Source: Candidatus Tectimicrobiota bacterium
GTDB taxonomy: Bacteria; Tectomicrobia; Entotheonellia; Entotheonellales; Entotheonellaceae
Direction of reading: 5' to 3'
Assembly (NCBI GenBank): GCA_026005175.1
Contig: BPKO01000001.1
Location: 868,001 to 932,000, forward strand
Length of the DNA stretch: 64,000 nt
Of this stretch, positions 44,667-53,698 are shown piece after piece (the first letter of the stretch is position 1; every line of letters starts with the position of its first letter). Made by a program: the position numbers and the translations under genes. Under the pieces are notes generated by a model, which was not told the DNA's origin, searched no databases, and was given only the letters and a program-made list of their open reading frames with translations.

Positions 44667-45650
44667 ATGGCCTGGCTGCGCTTTGTGCTGCAGCGCCTGC
44701 TCTACGGCGCGGGGCTGCTGCTGGCGGTGCTCGTCCTCAACTTCCTGCTCATCCAGCTTGCCCCGGGCGATCCGGCGGATACCATCGCCGGCGAGATGGG
44801 CGGAGCCACACCGCAGCTGCTGGCCCAGATCCGCGCCGCCTACGGGCTCGACCGCAGCCTGCCAGTGCAGCTCTTGACGTATTTAGGGCGGGCGCTGCGC
44901 GGCGACCTGGGGTACTCCTTTTTTTTCAATGCGCCGGTGACGGCGCTCATCTGGCAGCGGATGCCAGCCACGGTACTCCTGGTGGTGACGGCCTTGTGCC
45001 TGGCCGTCACCCTGGGCACGGCGCTGGGCGTGCTGGCCGCCTGCTTTCCGCGCGGGCTCCTCAGCCATGCCGTGACCGTGCTGTCGCTGGTGGGCTATGC
45101 GGCCCCTGCCTTCTGGCTGGGCATTATGCTGCTGCTGCTCTTTGCCGGGGCGGTGCCGCTGTTTCCGGTGTCGGGCATGCGCACCATCGGCCAGGCCGGC
45201 GGCCTGCTGGCCACGGCAGCCGACGTAGCGCATCACTTGGTGTTGCCAGCGGTGACCCTGGGAATTATCTTCATGGCCGTTTACAGCCGCCTGGCGCGGG
45301 CTGCCATGCTTGAGGTGCTGGGTGCCGATTACGTGCGCACGGCACGCGCCAAGGGGTTGCCGGAGTGCCTGGTAATTGCCAAGCACGCCTTGCGCAACGC
45401 CCTCATCCCGGTGGTCACCGTGGTGGGCCTGCAGTTCAGCCAGCTCTTTGCTGGCGCCGTGCTGGTGGAGACGGTGTTCAACTGGCCCGGCCTGGGGCGC
45501 CTCGCTTTTGAATCCATCCTGCGCCGCGACCACCCGGTGCTGCTTGGCATTCTGGTGTTCTCCACGCTGCTGGTCATCGTCGCCAATTTGCTCACCGACG
45601 TGGCCTATCGGGGCATCGACCCGCGCATCCGCGTGGGGGCCAAGTTGTAA
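44667..45650 (+). CDS. ABC transporter permease, DppB type
   Basis: A 327-residue membrane protein of the peptide ABC importer class. WLRFVLQRLLYGAGLLLAVLVLNFLLIQLAPGDPAD is the typical DppB N-terminus, with six or so membrane segments. The ATPase-contacting loop reads YVRTARAKGLPECLVIAKHALRNALIP. VLVETVFNWPGLGRLAFESILRRDHPVLLG is a DppB/OppB signature. It partners with the following DppC gene. No ABC ATPase gene follows. Confidence 0.92.
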   Translation: MAWLRFVLQRLLYGAGLLLAVLVLNFLLIQLAPGDPADTIAGEMGGATPQLLAQIRAAYGLDRSLPVQLLTYLGRALRGDLGYSFFFNAPVTALIWQRMPATVLLVVTALCLAVTLGTALGVLAACFPRGLLSHAVTVLSLVGYAAPAFWLGIMLLLLFAGAVPLFPVSGMRTIGQAGGLLATAADVAHHLVLPAVTLGIIFMAVYSRLARAAMLEVLGADYVRTARAKGLPECLVIAKHALRNALIPVVTVVGLQFSQLFAGAVLVETVFNWPGLGRLAFESILRRDHPVLLGILVFSTLLVIVANLLTDVAYRGIDPRIRVGAKL

Positions 45651-45662
45651 AAGGAAGAACGG

Positions 45663-46538
45663 ATGCCGGCGACGCTGTCCACGCCGTCCGTTACGCCACG
45701 CCAGCCGCCGCCGGGATTCTGGCGGCGCTTTGCCCGCAACCGCGCCGCCGTCGCTGGCCTGGCGATCGTCGCCGGCATGCTCCTGGTGGCGCTGGGCGGG
45801 CCGCTGGTTTACCGCGCCGATCCTTTTGCCGTGGTCTGGGCGCCACTGGCCCCGCCCGGCGAGGCGGGCTTCTGGCTGGGAACCGACTACCTTGGGCGCG
45901 ACTTGCTCGCCGGCCTCGTCTACGGGGCACGCACCACTCTCGTGGTAGGCACGGCCGCGGCGCTGTGTACGGTGGTCATCGGCGTGCTCCTCGGTGCCAG
46001 CGCCGGCTACTACGGCGGCTGGGTGGACGCGCTGCTCATGCGCGTTACCGAGTTCTTCCAGGTGCTCCCGGCGCTGCTGCTGGCCATGGTGCTGGTAGCG
46101 CTCTTTGCGCCCACGCTCACCACCATTGCCCTGGCCATTGGCGTGGTCAGCTGGCCCCTGGTGGCGCGCCTGGTGCGTGCTGAGTTCCTGCGCCTGCGCG
46201 AGCGTGAGTTTGTGCTGGCCGCCCGCGCCTTGGGCGCCAGCGACCGGCGTCTCATCTGGGGCGTCATCCTGCCCAACGCTCTGCCGCCGCTCATCGTCAC
46301 CGCCGCCCTCCTGGTTGGCGTTGCCATTCTCTTCGAAGCCGGCCTCAGCTTCCTGGGCCTTGGCGACCCCAACGTCATGAGCTGGGGGCTGATGATCGGC
46401 AGCAACCGTGACTACATCTTTGATGCCTGGTGGGCGGTGACGTTTCCCGGCCTGGCCATCTTCCTCACCGTGCTCAGCCTCAGCCTGGTTGGCGACGGCC
46501 TCAACGACGCCCTCAACCCGCGCCTGCGCGAGCGCTGA
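45663..46538 (+). CDS. ABC transporter permease, DppC type
   Basis: A 291-residue partner permease. It opens with the DppC extension (FWRRFARNRAAVAGLAIVAGMLLVALGGPLVY). LGTDYLGRDLLAGLVYGARTTLVVG and REFVLAARALGASDRRLIWGVILPNALPPLIV (EAA loop) follow. FEAGLSFLGLGDPNVMSWGLMIGSNRDYI is the DppC signature near the end. Together with the binding protein it makes an importer for peptides or other oligomeric or drug-like solutes. The ATP-binding subunits must come from elsewhere. Confidence 0.92.
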   Translation: MPATLSTPSVTPRQPPPGFWRRFARNRAAVAGLAIVAGMLLVALGGPLVYRADPFAVVWAPLAPPGEAGFWLGTDYLGRDLLAGLVYGARTTLVVGTAAALCTVVIGVLLGASAGYYGGWVDALLMRVTEFFQVLPALLLAMVLVALFAPTLTTIALAIGVVSWPLVARLVRAEFLRLREREFVLAARALGASDRRLIWGVILPNALPPLIVTAALLVGVAILFEAGLSFLGLGDPNVMSWGLMIGSNRDYIFDAWWAVTFPGLAIFLTVLSLSLVGDGLNDALNPRLRER

Positions 46539-46629
46539 TGCGCCGGGGCTGCGTTGCGCCCCGGCCCCAGGTATGGTAGGGTAGGCTGGTCGCCGAGGGC
46601 TTGTTCTCCTGTACCCTGGAGCATCCGAA

Positions 46630-47622
46630 ATGACGCGTCTTGGTCTGGCCCTCACCGGCGGGCTCTCCCCCTGGGACGTCATTGAGTGCGTGCGGCTGGC
46701 TGAGGACCTGGGGTACGAATCGGCCTGGATTGCTGAGGGGCATGGCGGCGATCAGTTTGCCCTGCTCGCCGCCTGCGCCCTCCACACCCGGCGCATCCGG
46801 CTGGGCACTGGCGTTAGCAGCGTCTTCGTGCGCAGCATCCCAACCCTGGCCATGGCTGCCGCTACGGTGGACCACCTGGCGCAGGGGCGCTTTCTGCTCG
46901 GCTTGGGCTCGAGCCACCGGGTGCAAGTGGAGCCCGAGCATGGCCTTGCCTACAGCAAGCCCGTGCAGCGGGTGCGGGACAGCGTGGCCATCATTCGCGC
47001 CCTGCTTCGCGACGGGGCCGTGTCTTACCAGGGCGAGACGGTGCGCATTGCCCACTTTGACTTCTGGTTCACTCCGTACCGGCCGCAGATCCCCATTTAC
47101 CTGGCGGCGCTGTTTCCGCCCATGCTCGAAGTGTGCGGCGAGCTGGCCGAAGGGGTGCTGCTGACGCGCAGCACCCTGGCCACCGCCCGCCAGGTGGCCG
47201 GGCCTCTGGCTACCGGGGCGCGGCGGGCCGGGCGCCGGCCCGAAGAGATCGACATCGCCTCGCTGCTTCCCTGCAGCGTGGCTGCCAGCCGCCAGGAGGC
47301 CCTCGACGCCCTGCGCCCAGGCGTGGCTTTTTACGTCGGCTTTTTCCCGCGCTACCGGCGGTTGATGGCCGAAAGCGGCTTTGCTGAAGCGGCGGCGGCC
47401 ATCCACGCCGCCTGGCAGCGCGGCGACCGGCAGGCTGCGGTGCGCGCCGTGCCCGATGCCCTTATTGCCAGCACCGGGGTGGTGGGCACGCCAGCCGAGT
47501 GCCAGGAGCGGCTTGCCGCCTATCGCCATTCCGGCATTGCCCTGCCCATCATCAGTCCCTTTACCCGCGTTGCCGACGGCAAGCAGCGCGCGCTGGAAGC
47601 GATCCGCGCCTGCGCGCCGTAA
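46630..47622 (+). CDS. LLM class flavin-dependent oxidoreductase, second copy
   Basis: A 330-residue luciferase-like enzyme closer to F420-dependent reductases in its pattern. LGLALTGGLSPWDVIECVRLAEDLGYESAWIAEGHGGDQF is the N-terminus, and LAACALHTRRIRLGTGVSSVFVRSIPTLAMAAATVDHLAQGRFLLGLGSSH is characteristic. ALTVDRLSNG-like blocks are absent, so it is a different subgroup from the first LLM gene. The cofactor (FMN or F420) is not settled by sequence alone. It ends the importer operon. Confidence 0.88.
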   Translation: MTRLGLALTGGLSPWDVIECVRLAEDLGYESAWIAEGHGGDQFALLAACALHTRRIRLGTGVSSVFVRSIPTLAMAAATVDHLAQGRFLLGLGSSHRVQVEPEHGLAYSKPVQRVRDSVAIIRALLRDGAVSYQGETVRIAHFDFWFTPYRPQIPIYLAALFPPMLEVCGELAEGVLLTRSTLATARQVAGPLATGARRAGRRPEEIDIASLLPCSVAASRQEALDALRPGVAFYVGFFPRYRRLMAESGFAEAAAAIHAAWQRGDRQAAVRAVPDALIASTGVVGTPAECQERLAAYRHSGIALPIISPFTRVADGKQRALEAIRACAP

Positions 47623-48003
47623 GTGCTGCACCGGGACGCTGTGGCGCTCAAAAGCAGGAGACGGCAGCCGCAGGCTGGACTTGGCGTGCCCCCCGCAGCG
47701 TGCGTGCCGCGCAGAGGCCGGCCCGGGGATCGGTGGCTGCGTGCAGGACAGGCCCTCACCACCACCGCGTCCGCAAGGCGCAGTGAGATGCAAGCTGTGA
47801 AGCGTTGGATTGCAGCGGTTTAATGGACCTAGCGTTTACAAGACCGACCCCATGGTTGGGTGTCACGGCTTTTGGGGGGCGCGCCCGAAGTACCATTTAT
47901 TCCGTTCGATATCATATCGAATCCATCGTTTCCATCGTTCTCCTGCCGCCGACTTGATCACCACTTCCATCTCGGTATCGCTGTACCACTCTTCTACACA
48001 ACT
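47623..48003. other. Gap with a degenerate repeat copy, no gene
   Basis: About 380 bases. TACAAGACCGACCCC (near 47837) resembles the 17-bp repeat ATTCAAGACCTGACCCC with a deletion. The stretch 47890-48000 is A/T-richer than the surroundings. No open frame with homology was seen. Confidence 0.4.
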
Positions 48004-48508
48004 TTAGCGACACGGCGCATCAAAGTAGAGAGACCAGACCGCCATTCCGTTTTGCTCGACCGCCAGTTCGTGGGTCGAGCGCTTGGACAGGTGGAACAGG
48101 TGGTGCGCAGACGGGCAGGTCACTTCCAGGCGGCGCTTACCGGAATGCCACACAAGTGCCTCGGTGCACGTTCGCTTCTGGAATTGGGTCAAGGCGCTGA
48201 AATCGCCACTTTCATTCCAGCGTTGTATCTCCTCGTTGTGTACGGGAATAGACCAAGTGTGCTGGCGGATAATCATGCTTCGCATCGAGCACCGCCACCG
48301 ATTCCAGCCAGCTACCGTCGGCTATCTCATCCCACCATGTTTGCCAATTTTGCGGAATTCTGATCTCGTCTCGCCGTTGCTGCAAAAGTATCACGGCGTC
48401 GTTGCAGGTCCCAGTGACAGGCGGTGCGGGCAGCAGTGCTTGGATTGCGATGGGTATCGCAAAAGTCCAAAAGCGCCTTGCCAGGATGAATGCCCTACCC
48501 CGCCTCAT
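48004..48508 (-). pseudogene. Decayed or frame-broken exported-protein ORF
   Basis: One frame starts MRRGRAFILARRFWTFAIPIAIQALLPAPPVTG, which looks like a leader, and goes on CNDAVILLQQRRDEIRIPQNWQTWWDEIADGSWLESVAVLD before ending at 48212. A second frame overlaps it (48285 down) and reads IPVHNEEIQRWNESGDFSALTQFQKRTCTEALVWHSGKRRLEV, ending FDAPCR. One base shift near 48250 would join them into one protein of about 167 residues. I do not recognise it. Base use is poorer in G/C than the neighbours. It lies inside the repeat-rich accessory stretch. Confidence 0.38.
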
Positions 48509-48553
48509 TTCACCTTCCCGATCCCATCGGCTGAGCCTGGCGATTAACTCACG

Positions 48554-48570
48554 ATTCAAGACCTGACCCC
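48554..48570 (+). repeat. 17-bp repeat, copy 1 (left end of inverted pair)
   Basis: ATTCAAGACCTGACCCC, exact copy. It faces the copy at 49142-49158 across the small repeat-protein gene. Confidence 0.85.
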
Positions 48571-48614
48571 GTGTTTGCGTAAGCTTTAACCGAGGGAGGG
48601 AGCAAGGCCGGGTC

Positions 48615-49136
48615 TCACCAGCCCCTGCAAAGGGCCCAGAGGGCATCTACCCAAAGCCCGGCCTTGCCTCCGATTGAGTCGATATAGGTGCCCGCCGGGC
48701 AAAGGGCATCCTGGGTGGAGCCCCCGCCGCCTCCCGCGTTGACCGTTTTCCACCGGTGGGTCGAGCTTTTCCATCGGGTACAACGAATCGACACAATCTT
48801 GTCGACGTAGAGGCCTCCCTTGCCCCGGAGCCCCGTGATCACATACCCGTCGGGACAATAGGCGCTCCTTTCCACCCTGCCAAATCCTGAGTCCAGCGTA
48901 TTCACCCCATTTACCGCACCCCCGTATCGTGCGCTCCTTGCCCGCAGATCGTTTGTCGGGGCACAGTAAAGCCCGACTTCGTCCACGTACTGGGCTCCCT
49001 CCACACGGATGCCCACCGCCGCCTCGGCACCAGAAGGGCATTTCTCCGTTTGCAGCTTGGCCCAGGAATTGGAATTGCCGATCACGCTGGTACGGATTGC
49101 CCCCTGACCCCCCTGGGGAAGGAAGATCAGGAGCAC
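48615..49136 (-). CDS. Three-repeat Cys/Gly protein, related to the 61.7-kb protein
   Basis: A 173-residue protein made of three copies of a motif of the form C-P/x-x-G-x5-G-x2-G-x3-GxYVD-x5-L/V-x2-C. They read CPSGAEAAVGIRVEGAQYVD, CPDGYVITGLRGKGGLYVD and CPAGTYIDSIGGKAGLWVD, each followed by a strand ending in Cys. The same motif forms the C-terminal half of the caspase-like protein near 62 kb. The pattern resembles repeats of VMO-I/jacalin-like beta-prism proteins, which is a guess. The GTG start directly follows the right-hand 17-bp repeat; no signal peptide is visible, so the 5' end may have been lost. The gene nearly fills the segment between two inverted 17-bp repeats. Confidence 0.62.
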   Translation of the reverse strand: MLLIFLPQGGQGAIRTSVIGNSNSWAKLQTEKCPSGAEAAVGIRVEGAQYVDEVGLYCAPTNDLRARSARYGGAVNGVNTLDSGFGRVERSAYCPDGYVITGLRGKGGLYVDKIVSIRCTRWKSSTHRWKTVNAGGGGGSTQDALCPAGTYIDSIGGKAGLWVDALWALCRGW

Positions 49137-49141
49137 CTTAG

Positions 49142-49158
49142 GGGGTCAGGTCTTGAAT
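49142..49158 (-). repeat. 17-bp repeat, copy 2 (right end of inverted pair)
   Basis: Exact reverse complement of copy 1. The longer match to copy 3 is CTGA-C/T-AATTCAAGACCTGACCCC. Confidence 0.85.
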
Positions 49159-49222
49159 TGTCAGCCGGTTCGCCATCTTGGCCAGGCCGCAGCCGTCGTG
49201 GCAAAGCGAAGGTGAACTGATA

Positions 49223-49239
49223 ATTCAAGACCTGACCCC
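49223..49239 (+). repeat. 17-bp repeat, copy 3
   Basis: Exact copy in the same orientation as copy 1, 64 bases beyond copy 2 and inverted to it. Confidence 0.85.
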
Positions 49240-49331
49240 TTCCGCTTTCAAAAATGCAATTCGTTTGCGCAAGATTTCGCTGCCGCTGCCGGGCAGAGGG
49301 CCCATTTGGCAGCACTGGCAGGGCTGGCCGA

Positions 49332-49347
49332 TGGCACGGATCTTGTA
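49332..49347 (+). promoter_or_regulatory. Candidate sigma-54 promoter of the autotransporter operon
   Basis: TGGCACGGATCTTGTA: the -24 part is perfect (TGGCACG), and the -12 part is TTGTA (GT for GC), with the required 10 bases between. It lies 40 bases before the ATG. Confidence 0.55.
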
Positions 49348-49386
49348 TGCGGGAAGCGGAGTGGCCACAGGCAAAGGGAGGACAGC

Positions 49387-50804
49387 ATGCAAGGCAAGAG
49401 ACGCAGGCAGCGACGAAAATGGGTTTGGGGGGCAGTACTGGTGCTGAGCTGGGGACTGGCGCAGCCAGGCCACGGCCAGGAGCCGCCGCCGAATTTTCGC
49501 TCCCTTCCTGGCCTCAACCCCGTGCAGCAGGCGGTGGCCGAGGGAACCGACGCCTTTTGTGACTCGCCGGCGGGAGCGGGCACCGACTTGAATCGCTCCC
49601 TGTGTGGCGGTGGCTTCCGCGGTGGGGTGCAGAGCGGGACGACGGACGCCGAAACGGCAAAAGTGGGCCTGCAGCAGCTGGGCTACGAAGAGGTGGCGGC
49701 ACAGGGCACAACGGCGATCGAAGTTTCGCAAACGCAGTTCGCCCACATTGGGGCGCGGCTTGCCGCCCTACGCGGCGGGGGGCAACGACCCTGAGCCTGC
49801 GCCGCTTCGCCTTGCAACGGCACGAGGAAGGCCTTGCCTGGACACGCCTCGCCAGTCTAGGCCAGCCGATGGCCCTGGCGAGTACGACGCCAGCACCGCC
49901 GCTGGTGCGGCGCCTGGGCGTATTCCTTACCGGCACGCTCGCTGCGGGGCGACAAGGCGGCGACGTCGCGCGAGGCAGGGTTCGACTTCGGGGCCATGGG
50001 TATCACTGGGGGCGTCGATTACCGCCTCACCCGCCTGGCTGGTGATCGGCTTGGCCGCGGGGTATACGACCACTGACGTCGACCTCGACGCCACTGCTGG
50101 CAACCTGGATGTCGAGGGCTGGAGCGTGTCGGGCCCCTACGGCACGTATCAGACTCCCGCAGGATTGTATGTGGACGGCATCGTTACCCTCGGCTGGAAC
50201 GACTACGAGATGACGCGGCGCATCGACTACCGCTTTACCGACCGCACCGGGGCGTCGCGGCGGGTCAACCAAACGGCACTGGGAGAAACCGCGGGCCGCT
50301 GGTACGCCGCCAGCGTGGGCCTTGGCTACGACTGGCAGCGGCGTGCCTGGACCCTCGGGCCGCTGCTGCGGGTAAGCTACACGCGGGTCGACATCGACGG
50401 CTTCACCGAGGCCGTGGTCTTCAACCCCGGCAATACCGAGGTCGGTCAGCACCTTACCATCGACGGCCAGGACCTCGAGTCTCTGACCACGGCAGTGGGC
50501 GTGCAGATGGCCTATGCCCTCAGTACCCCCTTGGGGGTGCTGCTGCCCCAGGCGCAGCTCGAGTGGGAGCACGAATTCGAAAACGACAGCCGCACCCTGG
50601 TCGCTCGCTATGTGGGTGACCCTGGGGCGACCCCGCTGCGACTGCGCACCGACGCCCCGGACCGCGATTTCTTCAACCTCGGCGTCGGTCTTACCGCCAC
50701 GCTGCCCCTACGGCATTTCGGCCTTTGTGCGCTACCAGACGGTCCTTGACTTGGCGGCGGTCACGGTGCACAGCGTCGCCCTGGGCGTGCGCCTCGAGCT
50801 GTAA
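49387..50804 (+). CDS. Autotransporter outer-membrane beta-barrel protein, frame broken several times
   Basis: A short autotransporter-type outer membrane protein. It opens with a basic, hydrophobic signal (RRQRRKWVWGAVLVLSWGLAQPGHG), then LPGLNPVQQAVAEGTDAFC, EEVAAQGTTAIEVSQTQFAHIGARLAALRGG, the family's pre-barrel block. After a six-G run near 49787 the frame shifts: TTLSLRRFALQRHEEGLAWTRLA..., LGVFLTGTLAAG. Shifts near 49935 and 50036 lead through FDFGAMGITGGVDYRLTR to VIGLAAGYTTTDVDL and the barrel strands. Near 50707 (CCCC) it shifts to YGISAFVRYQTVLDLAAVTVHSVALGVRLEL, a normal aromatic-ended barrel terminus. Total about 470 codons. AAAGGGAGGACAGC precedes the ATG. Consensus indels are the simplest reading. 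The caspase lipoprotein gene follows closely. Confidence 0.75.
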
Positions 50805-50869
50805 GGAAGGAGCCGTGTGGGGAAAAGGGTGTCAGCAAAGGGCGTCTTTTCTGGGGTGGGCTGGTCACA

Positions 50870-52861
50870 ATGGGCCTCCTGGCCGGGGGATGTGCCCCAC
50901 CGGTACCACCCTCCCAACCCCCTACTGCCCCTTCGGCCACGCGGGCCGAAGATTTCCTGGTGGTCGATTGCTTGCTGCCCGCCCAGGTGCGCCAGCTGGG
51001 GGCGGCACCTGACTTACCTGGCGCCCCGTCGTCCCATTCGCACCTCTGCCCACGACTGCGCCTTGCGGGGGTGGGGAATACGTCGCTTACGATCGCAGCA
51101 AACTACGCCACCGCGCTCAAGGTTTGGCTGCCCCTCGCCAAGCAGGGCGACCCCGAAGCTCAGACCAATGTGGGCGAGATTTACGAAAAAGGTCTGGGAG
51201 TCCCTCCTGACTACGCCCAGGCAGCGGCGTGGTACCGCAAGGCAGCCGAGCAGGGGTTTGCGCGAGCCCAAATCAACCTTGGCCACCTGTACGAAAAGGG
51301 GCTGGGGGTGCCCAAAGACCCAGTACAGGCGCTGCATTGGTATCGCCAGGCTGCCGGACTGAGCCAGGGCATTGCCCTTGACATAGGCACGCTCAAGGCT
51401 GCCGCCCAGGAGGAGCTTGCCACGCTTCGAGAGGAGGTGGCGCGCTGGCAGCGCGAAGCCGAGACGCTGCGTGCGCAGCTCAAGGCGGCGCAGGAGCAGC
51501 TCGAGCGCCTGCAGCAGCAGCTCCGCGAGCGGCAAAGCCAAGTGGAAGCCGAGCGCCAGGCCCTGGCGCAGGCCCGGCGCGAGCTGGAGGCGCACCAGCA
51601 GCAGGACGCCACAACTCGGCAGCAGCTGGCCGCGCAGCTCGCCCGGCGCGAAGCCGAGCTCGAACGCCAGCGCGCAGAAGTCGCCCGCCTGCAGCAAGAG
51701 ATTGCCCGCCTGCAGGCCGATACCGTTCGCTACCGGGCGCAGCTGACGCAAGTGGAACGCCGCCAGCAGGAGGTGGCGGTTGCGCCACCCACCATCACCG
51801 TCATCGACCCGCCGCTGGCGGCAACGCGCGGTCTAGTGCGGGTGTCGGACGTCACCACGGCAGGCCAGCCCCAGCGGCTGGTGGTAGGACGGGTGGAGGC
51901 CCCAGCGGGGCTTCTCTCGCTGACCGTCAACGGCCATGAAACCCAGCCTGAAGCCGGAGGGGTGTTTCGCGTCACCGTCCCCGTGGCGGCAGGACGTACC
52001 CCAGTGCGCATCGTCGCCGTCGATCGGCAAGGCAAGCACGCCAGCCTGGAGTTCGTCCTGACCACGGCGGCTGCCGCCCAAGAGAGCACCACACGGCCCT
52101 TGCTGCCGGCGGCAGATTTTGGCACCTACCACGCCCTGATTATCGGCAACAGCCACTACGCCCACTGGCCAGACCTGCAAACCCCGCATCGCGACGCGCG
52201 GGAAGTCGACCGGTTGCTGCGTGGCAAGTACGGCTTTCGTACCCGGGTGTTGCTCGACGCCACGCGCTACGACATCCTGCAGGCGCTCAACGAGCTGCGC
52301 CGGCAACTGACAGAGCGGGATAATCTGCTCATTTACTATGCCGGCCATGGCTACCTGGACCCCCAAATCGACCGCGGCTACTGGATCCCGGTCGATGCCC
52401 ATCTCGACAGCAACGTGCAGTGGATCTCCACCCTGGCCATTACGGACATGGTCGCCGCCATGTCGGCCAAACACGTCCTGGTGGTGGCCGACTCCTGTTA
52501 TGCCGGGGCTCTGACGCGCTCGGCACTGGTACGCCTGGAAAGCGGGATGTCGGCGGAAGCGCGGCAACACTGGCTGCGTCTCATGGCTGCCAAGCGCTCG
52601 CGGACGGTCCTGACGGCCGGGGACTTGCAGCCGGTGCTGGACAGCGGTGGCGGCGGCCATTCGGTGTTTGCCAGGGCCTTTCTCGCCGTGCTGGCCGACA
52701 ACCTCGAGGTTCTGGAAGGGCAGCGCCTGCACCAGGAAATCGCGGCCCGCGTGACCTACGCGGCGGCGGCGGCTCTGGTGGAGCAGGTTCCCCAGTACGC
52801 CCCCCTTCGCTACGCGGGTCACGAGGCAGGAGATTTTCTCTTCGTGCCCCAAGTGAATTAG
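50870..52861 (+). CDS. Lipoprotein with Sel1 repeats, coiled coil and caspase domain
   Basis: A large envelope protein. The lipobox is LLAGGC near the N-terminus; the leader continues upstream in frame without a start (FWGGLVT), so the true 5' end (about 50816) is probably frame-broken. After DCLLPAQVRQLG two shifts (about 51000 and 51066) hide TYLAPRRPIRTSAHDCALRG and GEYVAYDRS. A third, near 51107, precedes NYATALKVWLPLAKQGDPEAQT. Two Sel1 repeats (about 80-165, YEKGLGVPPDYAQAAAWYRKAAEQG) lead into a long Glu/Gln/Arg coiled coil (about 175-305), a beta domain (315-400), and a C14 caspase domain (420-650). The caspase domain carries YYAGHGY (His493) and VVADSCYAG (Cys543). Both catalytic residues are present. 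It should act outside the inner membrane. Confidence 0.83.
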   Translation: MGLLAGGCAPPVPPSQPPTAPSATRAEDFLVVDCLLPAQVRQLGAAPDLPGAPSSHSHLCPRLRLAGVGNTSLTIAANYATALKVWLPLAKQGDPEAQTNVGEIYEKGLGVPPDYAQAAAWYRKAAEQGFARAQINLGHLYEKGLGVPKDPVQALHWYRQAAGLSQGIALDIGTLKAAAQEELATLREEVARWQREAETLRAQLKAAQEQLERLQQQLRERQSQVEAERQALAQARRELEAHQQQDATTRQQLAAQLARREAELERQRAEVARLQQEIARLQADTVRYRAQLTQVERRQQEVAVAPPTITVIDPPLAATRGLVRVSDVTTAGQPQRLVVGRVEAPAGLLSLTVNGHETQPEAGGVFRVTVPVAAGRTPVRIVAVDRQGKHASLEFVLTTAAAAQESTTRPLLPAADFGTYHALIIGNSHYAHWPDLQTPHRDAREVDRLLRGKYGFRTRVLLDATRYDILQALNELRRQLTERDNLLIYYAGHGYLDPQIDRGYWIPVDAHLDSNVQWISTLAITDMVAAMSAKHVLVVADSCYAGALTRSALVRLESGMSAEARQHWLRLMAAKRSRTVLTAGDLQPVLDSGGGGHSVFARAFLAVLADNLEVLEGQRLHQEIAARVTYAAAAALVEQVPQYAPLRYAGHEAGDFLFVPQVN

Positions 52862-52873
52862 AGGAGAACGACC

Positions 52874-53636
52874 ATGCGCGGGAGTTGGCTTTTGGTCCTC
52901 GGCTTGACGGTCCTGGTGGCAGGGCAAGAACCGGCGGCCAGCGCCGAGACGCCGGCGTTTGCTGGCGTCTTCACAGGCACCATCGCCGGAACCGCCGCCA
53001 CGCTGGTGCTGGAACGCCACGGAGACGCCCTCAAGGGCCAGATCGATGCCAGTGGCTACCTCTACCTGCTATCGGGCACCGTCGGCGGCCAGCAGGCTCA
53101 GGGCACGCTGAGCGATCCGCAGGCCGGCGGCGCCGTGGCGTTTCGTGCCACCCTAGACGGCGACCGCCTTCACCTCACTCTGCACGACGCGGCTTCAGGG
53201 CAGCAGGTGGCCATCACGCTAACGCGCGGCCCCGCCACGGCCACTCCGCCAGAGGCTCCGGCAGCCCCGGCCCCCTACGACAGGCGAGCGCGATCCCGCT
53301 CTGGTCGGAAGGTGGGCCAAGCAGGAGGCAATGAGCGGCGGTGGCGCCTCCCTGGCGATGCAGACCTTTCTCACCGTGAGCGCCGACGGCACCTTCTCTT
53401 ACGGCAGTGCCCGTGCCGTTGGCGGCGGCGAGACCCCCTGGGGCACCTGGGGTGTCGACACCGGTACCGGCGGCGACACGATGAGCGGGCGCTGGCGGAC
53501 GGCCGACCGTATCTTGTACCTCCTCCATCCGACGACGGGCCAGTGGGTCCCCGCGGCTCGCTACTACGTGGAGGGAAACCAGCTGCTGCTGTACTTGCCC
53601 GACGGATCGCGGGAACTGTGGTACCGGCAGCCCTAG
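52874..53636 (+). CDS. Small exported protein, frame broken once
   Basis: A secreted protein of about 253 residues. A signal peptide (MRGSWLLVLGLTVLVAGQEPAASA) leads a small beta domain: FTGTIAGTAATLVLERHGDALKGQIDASGYLYLLSG..., AVAFRATLDGDRLHLTLHDA. Near 53285 a base is gained; ERDPALVGRWAKQEAMSGGGASLAMQTFLTVSADGTFSYG continues in the next frame. It ends GNQLLLYLPDGSRELWYRQP. The second half has repeated beta strands (lipocalin-like order, GTWGVDTG..., MSGRWRTAD). Function unknown. It starts 12 bases after the caspase lipoprotein gene, with GAGGAGAACGACC upstream. Confidence 0.65.
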
Positions 53637-53698
53637 ACCCTCGTGCTTCCTCGCTACAAAGGAAGGGCGGTCGTCTCTATGGCAAGAGGAGAGGTCTC

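Noticed and set aside
44883-46682. Long minus-strand frame across the two ABC permeases
   Set aside because: His/Gln/Gly-rich antisense translation; the plus strand holds two textbook permeases.
48554-49239. Integron cassette with attC sites
   Set aside because: The repeats are 17-bp and lack the RYYYAAC/GTTRRRY core sites of attC; no integrase is present.
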